A stretch of DNA of 11,884 nt from Desulfocurvus sp. (GTDB taxonomy: Bacteria > Desulfobacterota > Desulfovibrionia > Desulfovibrionales > Desulfovibrionaceae), in assembly GCF_023230885.1 (NCBI RefSeq), contig NZ_JALNWM010000097.1, positions 1 through 11,884 on the forward strand, read 5' to 3'. Below the pieces are notes generated by a model. It was given only the letters and a program-made list of their open reading frames with translations. It was not told the origin of the DNA and did no database searches. Each line of letters starts with the position of its first letter. Position 1 is the stretch's first letter. The position numbers were made by a program, and so were the translations under genes. Positions 1 through 5,721 of the stretch are shown here, piece by piece.

Positions 1-24
1 CGGGCGGTTTCGGGCCGCCGGGTG

Positions 25-45
25 CGCACGGGCAGGACCCGTGCG
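25..45 (+). other. Perfect 8-bp hairpin before the first ATPase gene
   Basis: CGCACGGG (25-32) and CCCGTGCG (38-45) are perfect reverse complements around a 5-nt loop. The stem ends three bases before the AAGG (48-51) that serves as ribosome binding site for the ATG at 59. A smaller hairpin, GGCGG (3-7) with CCGCC (15-19), lies just upstream. Both could be intercistronic RNA structures that stabilise the message or tune ATPase translation. Short GC stems arise easily by chance in such DNA, so the functional reading is tentative. The first 58 bases hold no recognisable end of an upstream gene. Confidence 0.35.
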
Positions 46-58
46 ACAAGGTCCGCGC

Positions 59-808
59 ATGTCCCAGCAGAACCCCCAAGGCGTTGCGGTCGCCAACCTG
101 ACCAAGTCCTTCGCGGAGCTGACCGTTCTCGACAACATCAGCTTCTCCATCGCCCGGGGCGAGCTGCTGGCCTTCGTCGGCCCCACGGGCTGCGGGAAGA
201 CCACGTTCCTCAACTGCCTGGCGGGGCTCACGCCTCCGACCTCGGGCAGCATCCTGATCGACGGCGTGCCCGCCGATCCCACGCGGCACAACCTGGCCTA
301 CGTCTTCCAGGAGCCCACGGCCCTGCCCTGGCTCACGGTGCGCGAGAACATCGCCTACGGCATGCGCATCAAGCGCCTGGGAGCCCGGGTCATCCGCGAG
401 CGCCTGGACACGATCATGGCCCTGGTCGGCCTGGCCGACATGGGCGACCTGTATCCCAACCAGATATCGGCCAGCATGATGCAGCGGGTCGCCGTGGCCC
501 GGGCCTTTGCCGTGGAGCCGGACCTGCTGCTCATGGACGAGCCCTACGGGCAGATGGACATCAAGCTGCGCTTCTATCTCGAGGACGAACTGGTGCGGCT
601 GTGGGACACGCTGAAAAGCACGGTGCTTTTCGTGACCCACAACATCGAGGAGGCCGTGTACATCGCCGACAGGATCATCATCCTGACGCCCAAGCCCACC
701 ACCGTGCGCTCGGAGATTGTGGTGGACCTGCCGCGCCCGCGCGATGTCATGGCCCCGGAATTTTTGGCCATCCGCCGCGAGGTCACGGAGCTTATCCGCT
801 GGTGGTGA
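59..808 (+). CDS. NitT/TauT-type ABC transporter ATPase, degenerate signature motif
   Basis: This is a 249-residue cytoplasmic ATP-binding subunit of an ABC importer, closest in look to the nitrate/sulfonate/taurine family (SsuB, TauB, NrtD). Visible motifs are Walker A (GPTGCGKT, 41-48), a Q-loop (VFQEPTALPWLTVREN), Walker B LLLMDE with D160 and E161, a D-loop YGQMD, and switch histidine H194 in VTHN. The signature motif, usually LSGGQ or LSGGM, reads ISASM at 136-140, losing both glycines. It can probably bind ATP but should contribute poorly to hydrolysis in the partner's site. ATG 59 is chosen over the in-frame GTG at 41 because AAGG (48-51) lies seven bases ahead of it. It opens a four-gene operon with two permeases and a second ATPase. 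The substrate is unknown and no binding protein is visible. Confidence 0.9.
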   Translation: MSQQNPQGVAVANLTKSFAELTVLDNISFSIARGELLAFVGPTGCGKTTFLNCLAGLTPPTSGSILIDGVPADPTRHNLAYVFQEPTALPWLTVRENIAYGMRIKRLGARVIRERLDTIMALVGLADMGDLYPNQISASMMQRVAVARAFAVEPDLLLMDEPYGQMDIKLRFYLEDELVRLWDTLKSTVLFVTHNIEEAVYIADRIIILTPKPTTVRSEIVVDLPRPRDVMAPEFLAIRREVTELIRWW

Positions 809-863
809 CCCACAGGGAGCCGGGCCGCCCGGCGCCGCCGCGCATGGCGGGGAGGATGAAGAC

Positions 864-1673
864 ATGAGAACCGCGCCGCCCCCGGGCCGCAACAGGATGC
901 GTCTCAGGCTGCTTTCCGTCGGCAGCCTGCTCGCCTTCGTGCTGCTCTGGCAGCTCTGCGTCGCCCCCGAGGGCGTCAGCGACTGGCGCATCCCGCGCAT
1001 CATGCTGAGCCCGCCTTCGGAGGTGGCCGCCCTGTTCGTGGACAAGCTGACCAACCCCAAGCCGGACGGCGAGACCCTGGTGGTGCATGCCTGGGTGAGC
1101 ATGCAGGAGGCCTTTTTGGGCTACCTGCTCGCCCTGCTGGTGGGCATCCCCCTGGGGCTGGCCATGGGCTGGTTCAGGACCGTGCGCGGCCTCCTGCGGC
1201 CCATCTTCGAGATGATCCGGCCCATACCGCCGGTGGCCTGGATCCCGCTGACCGTGTTCTGGTTCGGCATCGGCCTGGGCGGCAAGGTCTTCATCATCTG
1301 GATGTCGGGCGTGGTGCCCTGCGTGATCAACGCCTACATCGGGGTCCGCATGGCCAACCCGACGTATATCAACATGTCGCGGACCTATGGCGCGACCGAC
1401 TGGCAGGTGTTCACCCGGGCCTGCATCCCCTCGGCCCTGCCCATGGTTTTCGGGGCCCTGCAGATCGCCCTGGTCTACTGCTGGATCACCCTGGTGGCTG
1501 CGGAGCTGCTGGCCTCGGACAAGGGCATCGGCTACCTGATCACCACAGGCCGCTTTCTGGGGCGCACGGACCTGGTGCTGGTCGGCATGGTCAGCGTGGG
1601 GCTCACCGGGGCCCTGATCAGCCTGATCATCGACAGGATAGAGGCCAGACTGCTGGCCGGGTTGAGGCGATAG
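864..1673 (+). CDS. NitT/TauT-type ABC transporter permease, first subunit
   Basis: This 269-residue inner-membrane permease resembles SsuC/TauC/NrtB (BPD_transp_1 fold). An N-terminal membrane segment (about residues 13-30) is followed by a soluble loop containing PRIMLSPPSEV, a typical early motif of the family, and then a block of about five membrane segments. The cytoplasmic coupling helix (EAA loop) is visible as MSRTYGATDWQVFTRACIP, keeping the conserved Gly and the I-P pair that dock onto the ATPase. The start at 864 has GGAGG at 851-855, eight bases upstream; longer in-frame extensions overlap the ATPase gene and look like shadow sequence. The next permease starts two bases after its stop, so the two are surely co-transcribed. 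Substrate unknown. Confidence 0.9.
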   Translation: MRTAPPPGRNRMRLRLLSVGSLLAFVLLWQLCVAPEGVSDWRIPRIMLSPPSEVAALFVDKLTNPKPDGETLVVHAWVSMQEAFLGYLLALLVGIPLGLAMGWFRTVRGLLRPIFEMIRPIPPVAWIPLTVFWFGIGLGGKVFIIWMSGVVPCVINAYIGVRMANPTYINMSRTYGATDWQVFTRACIPSALPMVFGALQIALVYCWITLVAAELLASDKGIGYLITTGRFLGRTDLVLVGMVSVGLTGALISLIIDRIEARLLAGLRR

Positions 1674-1675
1674 AC

Positions 1676-2551
1676 ATGGCCACCACAAGAAACGCGGCCG
1701 GCCCGTGCGCGGGGTCGGCGAAGGCTCCCTCGCCCCTGAACGAGGCGCCCGGGGCGCGGGGGCGCGCCCGCGGCTTGCGCGGCAGCGAATATCCGCTGCA
1801 TGTCGTTTCCCTGGTGCTGTTCTTCGCGATCTGGCAGTGGGCGGGCTCGCGCATCCCCGAGGCCGGGGCCGCGCTGGCCACGCCGACCCAGGTCATGGCC
1901 AGCCTCGCCGACCTCTACCGCACCCAGTTCGCCGGGCTGACCCTGCCGGGGCACATCTGGGCCAGCGCGGTCCGGGTGCTGGCCGGATTCGCCATCGCCG
2001 TGGCCCTGGGCATCCCGGCCGGGCTGGGCATGGCCTACAGCCCGGTGTTCCGGGCCCTGTTCAACCCCATCTTCTGCCTGCTGAAGCCCATGCCGCCCCT
2101 GGCCTGGATATCGGTGGCCATCCTGTGGATGGGCATCGGGGAGGCGCCCAAGATATTCATCATCGTGCTCGGCTCGCTGATTCCGGTCATCCTGAACTCC
2201 TACAACGGGCTGCTGCTCATCGACGAGGAGATGTACGACGTGGTCAGGATGCTGGGCGGCAACCGCTGGGACCGCATCCGCCTGGTCAGCGCCCCGGCCG
2301 CCCTGCCGAGCATCGGGGCGGGCCTGCAGATCGCCATCTCCGTGGCCTGGGGGAGCGTCGTCGCCGCGGAGATGGTCAGCTCGCGCTCCGGGCTGGGGTT
2401 CATCATCATGCAGGGCATGAAGATTTCCGACCCCGGCATGATCATCAGCGGCATGGTGGTCATCGCGCTGCTGGCCTTCCTCTCCTCCCTGCTGGTGGAG
2501 GCGCTGCTCCGGCGCGTGTGCGTGTGGCAACATGATATCGGCAACCTATAG
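1676..2551 (+). CDS. NitT/TauT-type ABC transporter permease, second subunit
   Basis: This 291-residue inner-membrane permease belongs to the same family as the preceding one but is clearly a different protein. Family features are ATPTQVMASLADL in the first periplasmic loop, KPMPPLAWISVAILWMGIG in the core, and an EAA loop reading VVRMLGGNRWDRIRLVSAP followed by ALP. About 40 polar, Ala/Pro/Gly/Arg-rich residues precede the first membrane segment; the core is otherwise of normal length. I see no strong ribosome binding site (GAGG around 1664 is the best). The 2-nt gap after the upstream stop suggests translational coupling. Two non-identical permeases in one operon imply a heterodimeric membrane channel. 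Confidence 0.88.
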   Translation: MATTRNAAGPCAGSAKAPSPLNEAPGARGRARGLRGSEYPLHVVSLVLFFAIWQWAGSRIPEAGAALATPTQVMASLADLYRTQFAGLTLPGHIWASAVRVLAGFAIAVALGIPAGLGMAYSPVFRALFNPIFCLLKPMPPLAWISVAILWMGIGEAPKIFIIVLGSLIPVILNSYNGLLLIDEEMYDVVRMLGGNRWDRIRLVSAPAALPSIGAGLQIAISVAWGSVVAAEMVSSRSGLGFIIMQGMKISDPGMIISGMVVIALLAFLSSLLVEALLRRVCVWQHDIGNL

Positions 2552-2562
2552 GGAAGCGTGCG

Positions 2563-3339
2563 ATGGACAGGACGGTGGTCCACATCGAGTGTGACGGGGT
2601 CGGCAAGTCGTACCTGCAAAAGGGGCGGACCGTGCCCGTGCTGGAGGGCCTCAGCTTCGGCGTGCGGGAGCGGGAGCTGCTGGTGGTGCTGGGGCCGGGG
2701 CAAAGCGGCAAGACGACCCTGCTGCGCCTGATGGCCGGGCTCGAGGCGCCCGACGCCGGGTGCGTCCGCATGCACGGCGAACCCGTGACCGGCCCGGGCA
2801 CCGACAGGGGACTGGTGTTCCAAAGCTACATGCTCTTCCCCTGGCTCACCGTTCTGGGCAACGTGGAGATCGGCCTGGACATCCAGGGCAGGCGGACCGG
2901 CGCGACCCGGGCCCAGGCGCGGGACAAGGCGCGCGCATACCTCGACATGGTCGGCCTGTCCGGCTTCGAGGACTATTTTCCGCACCAGCTCTCCGGAGGC
3001 ATGAAGCAGCGCGTGGGCATCGCCCGGGCCTACGCCCTCGAACCGCAGGTCATGCTGCTGGACGAGCCCTTCGGCCAGCTCGACGCCCAGACGCGCCTCA
3101 GCATGGAGCAGGAGACCGAGCGCATCTGGCGGGCGAACAGGAAGACCATGGTCTTTGTGACCAACAACATCGACGAGGCCGTCTATCTCGCCGACCGCAT
3201 CGCCATCCTCGAAGGCAAGCTTCCCGGCAGACTGGCCGCCATCCGCGACGTGCCCCTGCCCCGGCCCCGCGATCCCATGGACGTGGCCTTCCTGCGGCTG
3301 CGCGAAGAGATCACGGCCATGCAGAAGCTCGCCCTGTAG
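2563..3339 (+). CDS. NitT/TauT-type ABC transporter ATPase, Asn in place of switch His
   Basis: This 258-residue ATPase is the second ATP-binding subunit of the importer. It shows Walker A (GPGQSGKT, 44-51), a Q-loop (VFQSYMLFPWLTV), a canonical signature LSGGMKQR (143-150), Walker B VMLLDE with D167 and E168, and a D-loop FGQLD. The switch (H-loop) position, normally VTH, reads VTNN, so residue 201 is Asn (codon aac at 3163). That change normally cripples hydrolysis at the subunit's own site. The first ATPase has the reverse defect: intact His, broken signature. A heterodimer would therefore have one canonical and one degenerate site. The gene starts 11 bases after the second permease stop and closes the operon. 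Substrate unknown. Confidence 0.9.
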   Translation: MDRTVVHIECDGVGKSYLQKGRTVPVLEGLSFGVRERELLVVLGPGQSGKTTLLRLMAGLEAPDAGCVRMHGEPVTGPGTDRGLVFQSYMLFPWLTVLGNVEIGLDIQGRRTGATRAQARDKARAYLDMVGLSGFEDYFPHQLSGGMKQRVGIARAYALEPQVMLLDEPFGQLDAQTRLSMEQETERIWRANRKTMVFVTNNIDEAVYLADRIAILEGKLPGRLAAIRDVPLPRPRDPMDVAFLRLREEITAMQKLAL

Positions 3340-3356
3340 CCCGGGCGCCGGGCGCC

Positions 3357-3373
3357 GGGCCCGTGGCGGGCCC
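3357..3373 (+). terminator. GC hairpin after the ABC operon, no U-tract
   Basis: GGGCCCG (3357-3363) and CGGGCCC (3367-3373) form a perfect 7-bp stem with a 3-nt loop, 17 bases after the last ATPase stop. No T-run follows, so it is not a textbook intrinsic terminator. It may act as a pause or 3'-end stabilising structure. It is preceded by a short tandem repeat of CGGGCGC units (3341-3355). Confidence 0.3.
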
Positions 3374-3394
3374 TCCCGCGCATCGTCCCCCCCC

Positions 3395-3452
3395 GGGCGG
3401 AACCTCCGTCGCGACGCACTCCCCCCTCGGCGGCGCGGCGGAGGTTTCGCCC
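3395..3452 (+). repeat. Long imperfect inverted repeat / RNA hairpin
   Basis: The outer arms are GGGCGGAACCTCCG (3395-3408) and CGGAGGTTTCGCCC (3439-3452): 14 positions, all pairing in + strand RNA with one G-U wobble. The stem continues inward with a U-G wobble, four GC pairs (3410-3413 with 3434-3437), one A-G mismatch, then three GC pairs (3415-3417 with 3430-3432). In total 22 of 23 positions pair, closing a 12-nt C-rich loop (3418-3429). Both wobbles are compatible with a + strand transcript but would be A-C mismatches in the opposite strand. No U-tract follows. Possible roles are a structured RNA, a REP-like interspersed element, or a strong 3'-end structure for the ABC operon. Confidence 0.55.
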
Positions 3453-3510
3453 TTCCGGCGGCCCGCGGCCACCCTCACGGTGCTCCCGCCAGGGGGCCGG
3501 AGCCCGCACA

Positions 3511-3574
3511 GGCCGCCCGGGCGGACGGCCCGCAGGGCGGCCGACGGCCCCTCCGGGACGCGGCAAGGGCCGTC
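3511..3574 (+). repeat. Two tandem nested hairpins before the RHH promoter region
   Basis: The first hairpin pairs GGCCGCCC (3511-3518) with GGGCGGCC (3535-3542) and contains an inner stem GGGC/GCCC around loop GGACG (3523-3527). The second begins on the next base: GACGGCCC (3543-3550) with GGGCCGTC (3567-3574), containing an inner CCG/CGG stem around another GGACG loop (3556-3560). The outer arms are perfect 8-bp matches. The second is followed by only TTTACT, so termination is possible but weak, and its 3' arm overlaps the inverted repeat that starts at 3572. In the 3340-3745 gap I see only these structures, the two upstream hairpins and the promoter/operator region; no gene. Confidence 0.4.
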
Positions 3575-3605
3575 TTTACTGTCAAAATACAAAGACAGCG
3601 AAGAC
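3572..3605. promoter_or_regulatory. Candidate operator: 34-bp inverted repeat upstream of the RHH gene
   Basis: The left arm GTCTTtaCTGTC (3572-3583) and right arm GACAGcgAAGAC (3594-3605) match in reverse complement at 10 of 12 positions, with a 10-nt AT-rich spacer. The arm centres are 22 bp apart, about two helical turns, as for a repressor bound on one face of the helix. Nearby are a further GACAG (3603-3607) and a partial copy of the left arm, GCCGTCT then TTAC (3612-3624). This is the only AT-rich patch in the surrounding region, so it probably includes the promoter; TACAAT (3622-3627) is a possible -10 but has no convincing -35. The most natural binder is the RHH protein encoded at 3746, by analogy with self-regulating RHH proteins. 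Confidence 0.5.
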
Positions 3606-3745
3606 AGTTCAGCCGTCTATTTACAATATGCCGTCAAGCATGCTACATGCGGCGCAGCGTACCGGGGCCGCGCGACGCGTGGCGCCCGCCGCCCCGGGCG
3701 CGGCCGCAGTCGGCTTTCCCGGCTGGCGCGGGCGGAGGCGAGGTC

Positions 3746-3928
3746 ATGGCCGACGAGGACAAAAAGCAGCTCACCCTGCGCATCCCCCAGGACGTACACC
3801 GCAAGGTGCGTCTGCTGGCCGCCCTGCGCGACCAGACCATGACCGAACTGTTCGTCGCCCTGGTCGAGAAGGAATACGAAAAGCACGCCAAGGACACGGG
3901 CCCCGTGCAGCTCAAGCTGCCGACCTGA
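3746..3928 (+). CDS. Small ribbon-helix-helix (Arc/CopG-like) DNA-binding protein
   Basis: This 60-residue protein has the layout of a ribbon-helix-helix regulator: a short strand KQLTLRI (about 7-13), a helix beginning PQDVHRKVRLLAAL, a turn, and a second helix TMTELFVALVEKEYEKHA. Members dimerise through the strand, which inserts into the DNA major groove, and often repress their own operons. ATG 3746 has GGAGG at 3734-3738, seven bases upstream. The frame is open back to 3647, but that extension is low-complexity Arg/Pro/Ala and lacks a good ribosome binding site. The next gene starts 18 bases after the stop, so the two are probably one transcript. A 34-bp inverted repeat lies about 140 bases upstream. 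RHH proteins can be plasmid regulators, antitoxins or plain repressors; I cannot tell which. Confidence 0.75.
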   Translation: MADEDKKQLTLRIPQDVHRKVRLLAALRDQTMTELFVALVEKEYEKHAKDTGPVQLKLPT

Positions 3929-3946
3929 GGTCAAGGAGGAAGGCGG

Positions 3947-4330
3947 ATGCGCGCAAGCACCATGCCGTTCACGACCATCACCCTGGACAACGGCCAGGGT
4001 GGCTCCATCACCTTCAAGGGCGCCCTCTATGCCCAGACCTCCTTTTTCGAGGAGGACACGGGCGTGCTCACCAAACAGGAACTCTACTCCACCGAGGACG
4101 GGCACCAGGCCTTCGCCCTGGTTTCCTCCGACGGCGACCTGAAGCGCAAAAGCGCCTACATCGTCCGCCGCCAGGGCGACCTGTGCGTCATGGACAACGG
4201 CGAACGCACCATGACCCTGCCCTACGACTGGCTGATGATGTTCACCCAGGCCCTGTGGGACATCGACCTGGAGGAGCAGCGCAGGCGCTGCGCCCCGGAC
4301 CAGGCCCCCGAAGCCGCCCTGGGCGGCTGA
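3947..4330 (+). CDS. Unrecognised 127-residue protein paired with the RHH regulator
   Basis: I do not recognise this family. The protein is soluble, with no signal peptide or membrane segment. The N-terminal two thirds look beta-rich with alternating hydrophobic residues (ITLDNGQGGSITFKGALY, then KSAYIVRRQGDLCVMD). A likely helix follows around TLPYDWLMMFTQALWDIDLEEQRR, and then a short disordered tail. It has one cysteine (in DLCVMD). The start at 3947 has AAGGAGGA (3933-3940) at ideal spacing; an in-frame ATG at 3962 is a weaker option. Placement 18 bases behind a small RHH regulator resembles toxin-antitoxin or sensor-regulator pairs, but I see none of the motifs of the common RelE, MazF, PIN or HipA toxins. 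Codon use matches its neighbours. Confidence 0.7.
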   Translation: MRASTMPFTTITLDNGQGGSITFKGALYAQTSFFEEDTGVLTKQELYSTEDGHQAFALVSSDGDLKRKSAYIVRRQGDLCVMDNGERTMTLPYDWLMMFTQALWDIDLEEQRRRCAPDQAPEAALGG

Positions 4331-4341
4331 TTCCGCCGCCC
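4321..4341 (+). terminator. GC hairpin spanning the stop of the 127-residue gene
   Basis: GGGCGGC (4321-4327) and GCCGCCC (4335-4341) form a perfect 7-bp stem around the TGA stop. An alternative, overlapping stem pairs CCCGCC (4339-4344) with GGCGGG (4352-4357). No T-run follows. It may form the 3' end of the RHH transcript, but chance GC pairing is plausible. The rest of the gap to 4490 shows nothing else. Confidence 0.25.
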
Positions 4342-4490
4342 GCCCCCCTCCGGCGGGTGCCCGCCCGGCACGGGTTTCGCGCGCCGGGCCGCCTGCTGCC
4401 GATTTCACCGCGCCGTCACCGCCCCGCCCCGCGCCGGAAACGCGCCGGGCGTACCGTCCAGGCATCCGCAACCACAGCCCGGAGGGTGCC

Positions 4491-4673
4491 ATGACCATCC
4501 TGTTCGTCGACGATCCGGCCGAGGAAACCGTGCTCACCGTCTCCTGCCCCGTGTGCAAGGCCCCGCAGCAGGTGCGCCTGGCTCCGGGAACCTCCGCGGG
4601 CGAAATCTGCCCCCAGTGCAACGCCCTGTTCGCCGTGCGCCTGTTCCCCAGCGGCATGGCCGTGGTGAACTGA
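4491..4673 (+). CDS. Small zinc-ribbon-like protein, 60 residues
   Basis: This 60-residue protein carries two CxxC knuckles, CPVC (about 19-22) and CPQC (about 40-43), separated by 17 residues. That spacing suits one structural zinc ion in a zinc-ribbon or rubredoxin-like knuckle fold. The N-terminus (MTILFVDDPAEETVLTV) resembles a beta hairpin leading into the first knuckle. GGAGGG (4481-4486) lies just upstream of the ATG, an unusually strong site for such a small gene, which supports its being real. The function is unknown: such proteins may bind nucleic acid, act as metal or redox accessories, or dock onto larger partners. The flanking gaps (160 and 96 bases) suggest a separate unit. Confidence 0.7.
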   Translation: MTILFVDDPAEETVLTVSCPVCKAPQQVRLAPGTSAGEICPQCNALFAVRLFPSGMAVVN

Positions 4674-4730
4674 GCACGCGGCGCCAGGGCGGCCGGCCCG
4701 GCCCCGGCCCCCGGCCCGGCCCTTTTCCCG

Positions 4731-4758
4731 TTGCCAGCCGGGGTACTTTGGGGGTAAT
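4731..4758 (+). promoter_or_regulatory. Possible promoter giving a near-leaderless EamA transcript
   Basis: TTGCCA (4731-4736, 5/6 to the sigma-70 -35 box) is followed after 16 bases by GGTAAT (4753-4758, 4/6 to the -10 box). Initiation would fall around 4765, only about five bases before the ATG at 4770. That would fit the absence of a properly spaced ribosome binding site for that gene. Weak, based on hexamer matching only. Confidence 0.25.
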
Positions 4759-4769
4759 CCCTGGCGCTT

Positions 4770-5660
4770 ATGCAAGCGCGTGTCCTCAAAGCCAATATCT
4801 TCCTGCTCATCACGGCGGCCGTCTGGGGCTCGGGCTTCGTGGCCCAGCGCTCGGGCATGGACTACGTCGGGCCCATGACCTACAACGCCGTGCGCTTCAC
4901 CATCGGCGCGCTGTCCCTGCTTCCGCTCATCTGGATCCTCACCCGGCGCGGGCTCTCGGGCCCGGCGCCCACCCCGGCCGGGCGGGCCCTGGCGCGGCGC
5001 GGCGCCCTGGTGGCCGGGGCCGTGCTCTTCTGCGGCGTGGCCCTGCAACAGATCGGCCTGGTGCAGACCACGGCGGGCAAGGCCGGGTTCATCACCGGGC
5101 TCTATGTGGTCCTGGTGCCCTTCTTCGGCATGGCCGTGGGCCAGCGGCCGGGCACGGGCGGCGTCCTCGGCGCCCTGCTGGCCGCGGCCGGGCTGTACTA
5201 CCTGAGCGTCACCGACGGCTTCTCCCTGGCCCCCGGCGACCTGTGGGTCGTGGCCTGCGCGGTGTTCTGGGCCGTGCATGTCCACATCCTCGGCTGGCTC
5301 TCCCCCCGGGTGGACTGCGTGCGCCTGGCCTGTGCGCAGTTCGCCGTGTGCTCGGCCATCCACTGGGTCGCCGCCCTGCTCGCCGAGGACATTTCCTGGG
5401 CCGCCCTGTGCGCCGGATGGTTCCCCATCGTCTACGGCGGGATCATGCCCGTGGGCGTGGCCTACACCCTGCAAGTCGTCGCCCAGAAGGACGCCCCGCC
5501 GACCCACGCCGCCGTGATCCTCAGCCTGGAGGCCGTGTTCGCCGCCCTGTGCGGCTGGGCCGTGCTGGGCGAGGTCATGGGCCTGCGCACGGCCCTGGGC
5601 TGCGCGCTGATGCTCGCGGGCATGCTGCTGACCCAGCTCTGGCCCGCCCGCAGGGCCTGA
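4770..5660 (+). CDS. EamA/DMT-superfamily membrane transporter
   Basis: This 296-residue integral inner-membrane protein has about ten hydrophobic segments in two similar halves, the layout of two EamA domains in the drug/metabolite transporter superfamily. Diagnostic stretches are the opening ITAAVWGSGFVAQRSGMDYVGP, the first-repeat RFTIGALSLLPL, the middle VQTTAGKAGFITGLYVVLVP, and the second-repeat ILSLEAVFAALCGWAVLGE, which closely fits the family end motif (SLEPVFAALFGWLLLGE). Members export amino acids, metabolites or drugs; substrate cannot be inferred from sequence. The ATG at 4770 gives the standard N-terminus, though no good ribosome binding site precedes it (a G-run at 4749-4754 is too distant). 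Neighbours offer no pathway clue. Confidence 0.88.
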   Translation: MQARVLKANIFLLITAAVWGSGFVAQRSGMDYVGPMTYNAVRFTIGALSLLPLIWILTRRGLSGPAPTPAGRALARRGALVAGAVLFCGVALQQIGLVQTTAGKAGFITGLYVVLVPFFGMAVGQRPGTGGVLGALLAAAGLYYLSVTDGFSLAPGDLWVVACAVFWAVHVHILGWLSPRVDCVRLACAQFAVCSAIHWVAALLAEDISWAALCAGWFPIVYGGIMPVGVAYTLQVVAQKDAPPTHAAVILSLEAVFAALCGWAVLGEVMGLRTALGCALMLAGMLLTQLWPARRA

Positions 5661-5663
5661 CCG

Positions 5664-5693
5664 GGCGCCGCGCCTTCCCCTGGGCGCCGTTTT
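5664..5693 (+). terminator. Weak intrinsic terminator after the EamA gene
   Basis: GGCGCC (5664-5669) can pair with GGCGCC (5683-5688) across a 13-nt loop, and TTTT follows at 5690-5693. The stem is short and the U-run minimal. It sits in the 61-base gap before the MacB-like permease. Confidence 0.3.
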
Positions 5694-5721
5694 GCCGTAA
5701 GCCTTGGGGCATGGAGACGCC

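Noticed and set aside
1..58. The tail of an upstream substrate-binding protein
   Set aside because: One frame stays open until a stop at 99-101, but the short translation has no recognisable features, so no partial gene is called.
1532..2533. A 333-codon open frame on the minus strand
   Set aside because: Antisense to the two permease genes, which have correct EAA loops and membrane segments.
3746..4330. A standard type II toxin-antitoxin system
   Set aside because: The layout fits, but the 127-residue protein shows no motifs of RelE/ParE, MazF, PIN or other common toxins, so naming it a toxin would be unsupported.
3628..4494. A 288-codon + strand frame across the RHH and 127-residue genes
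   Set aside because: Arg/Pro/His-rich shadow frame without a ribosome binding site; the alternative frame gives two sensible proteins with good ribosome binding sites.
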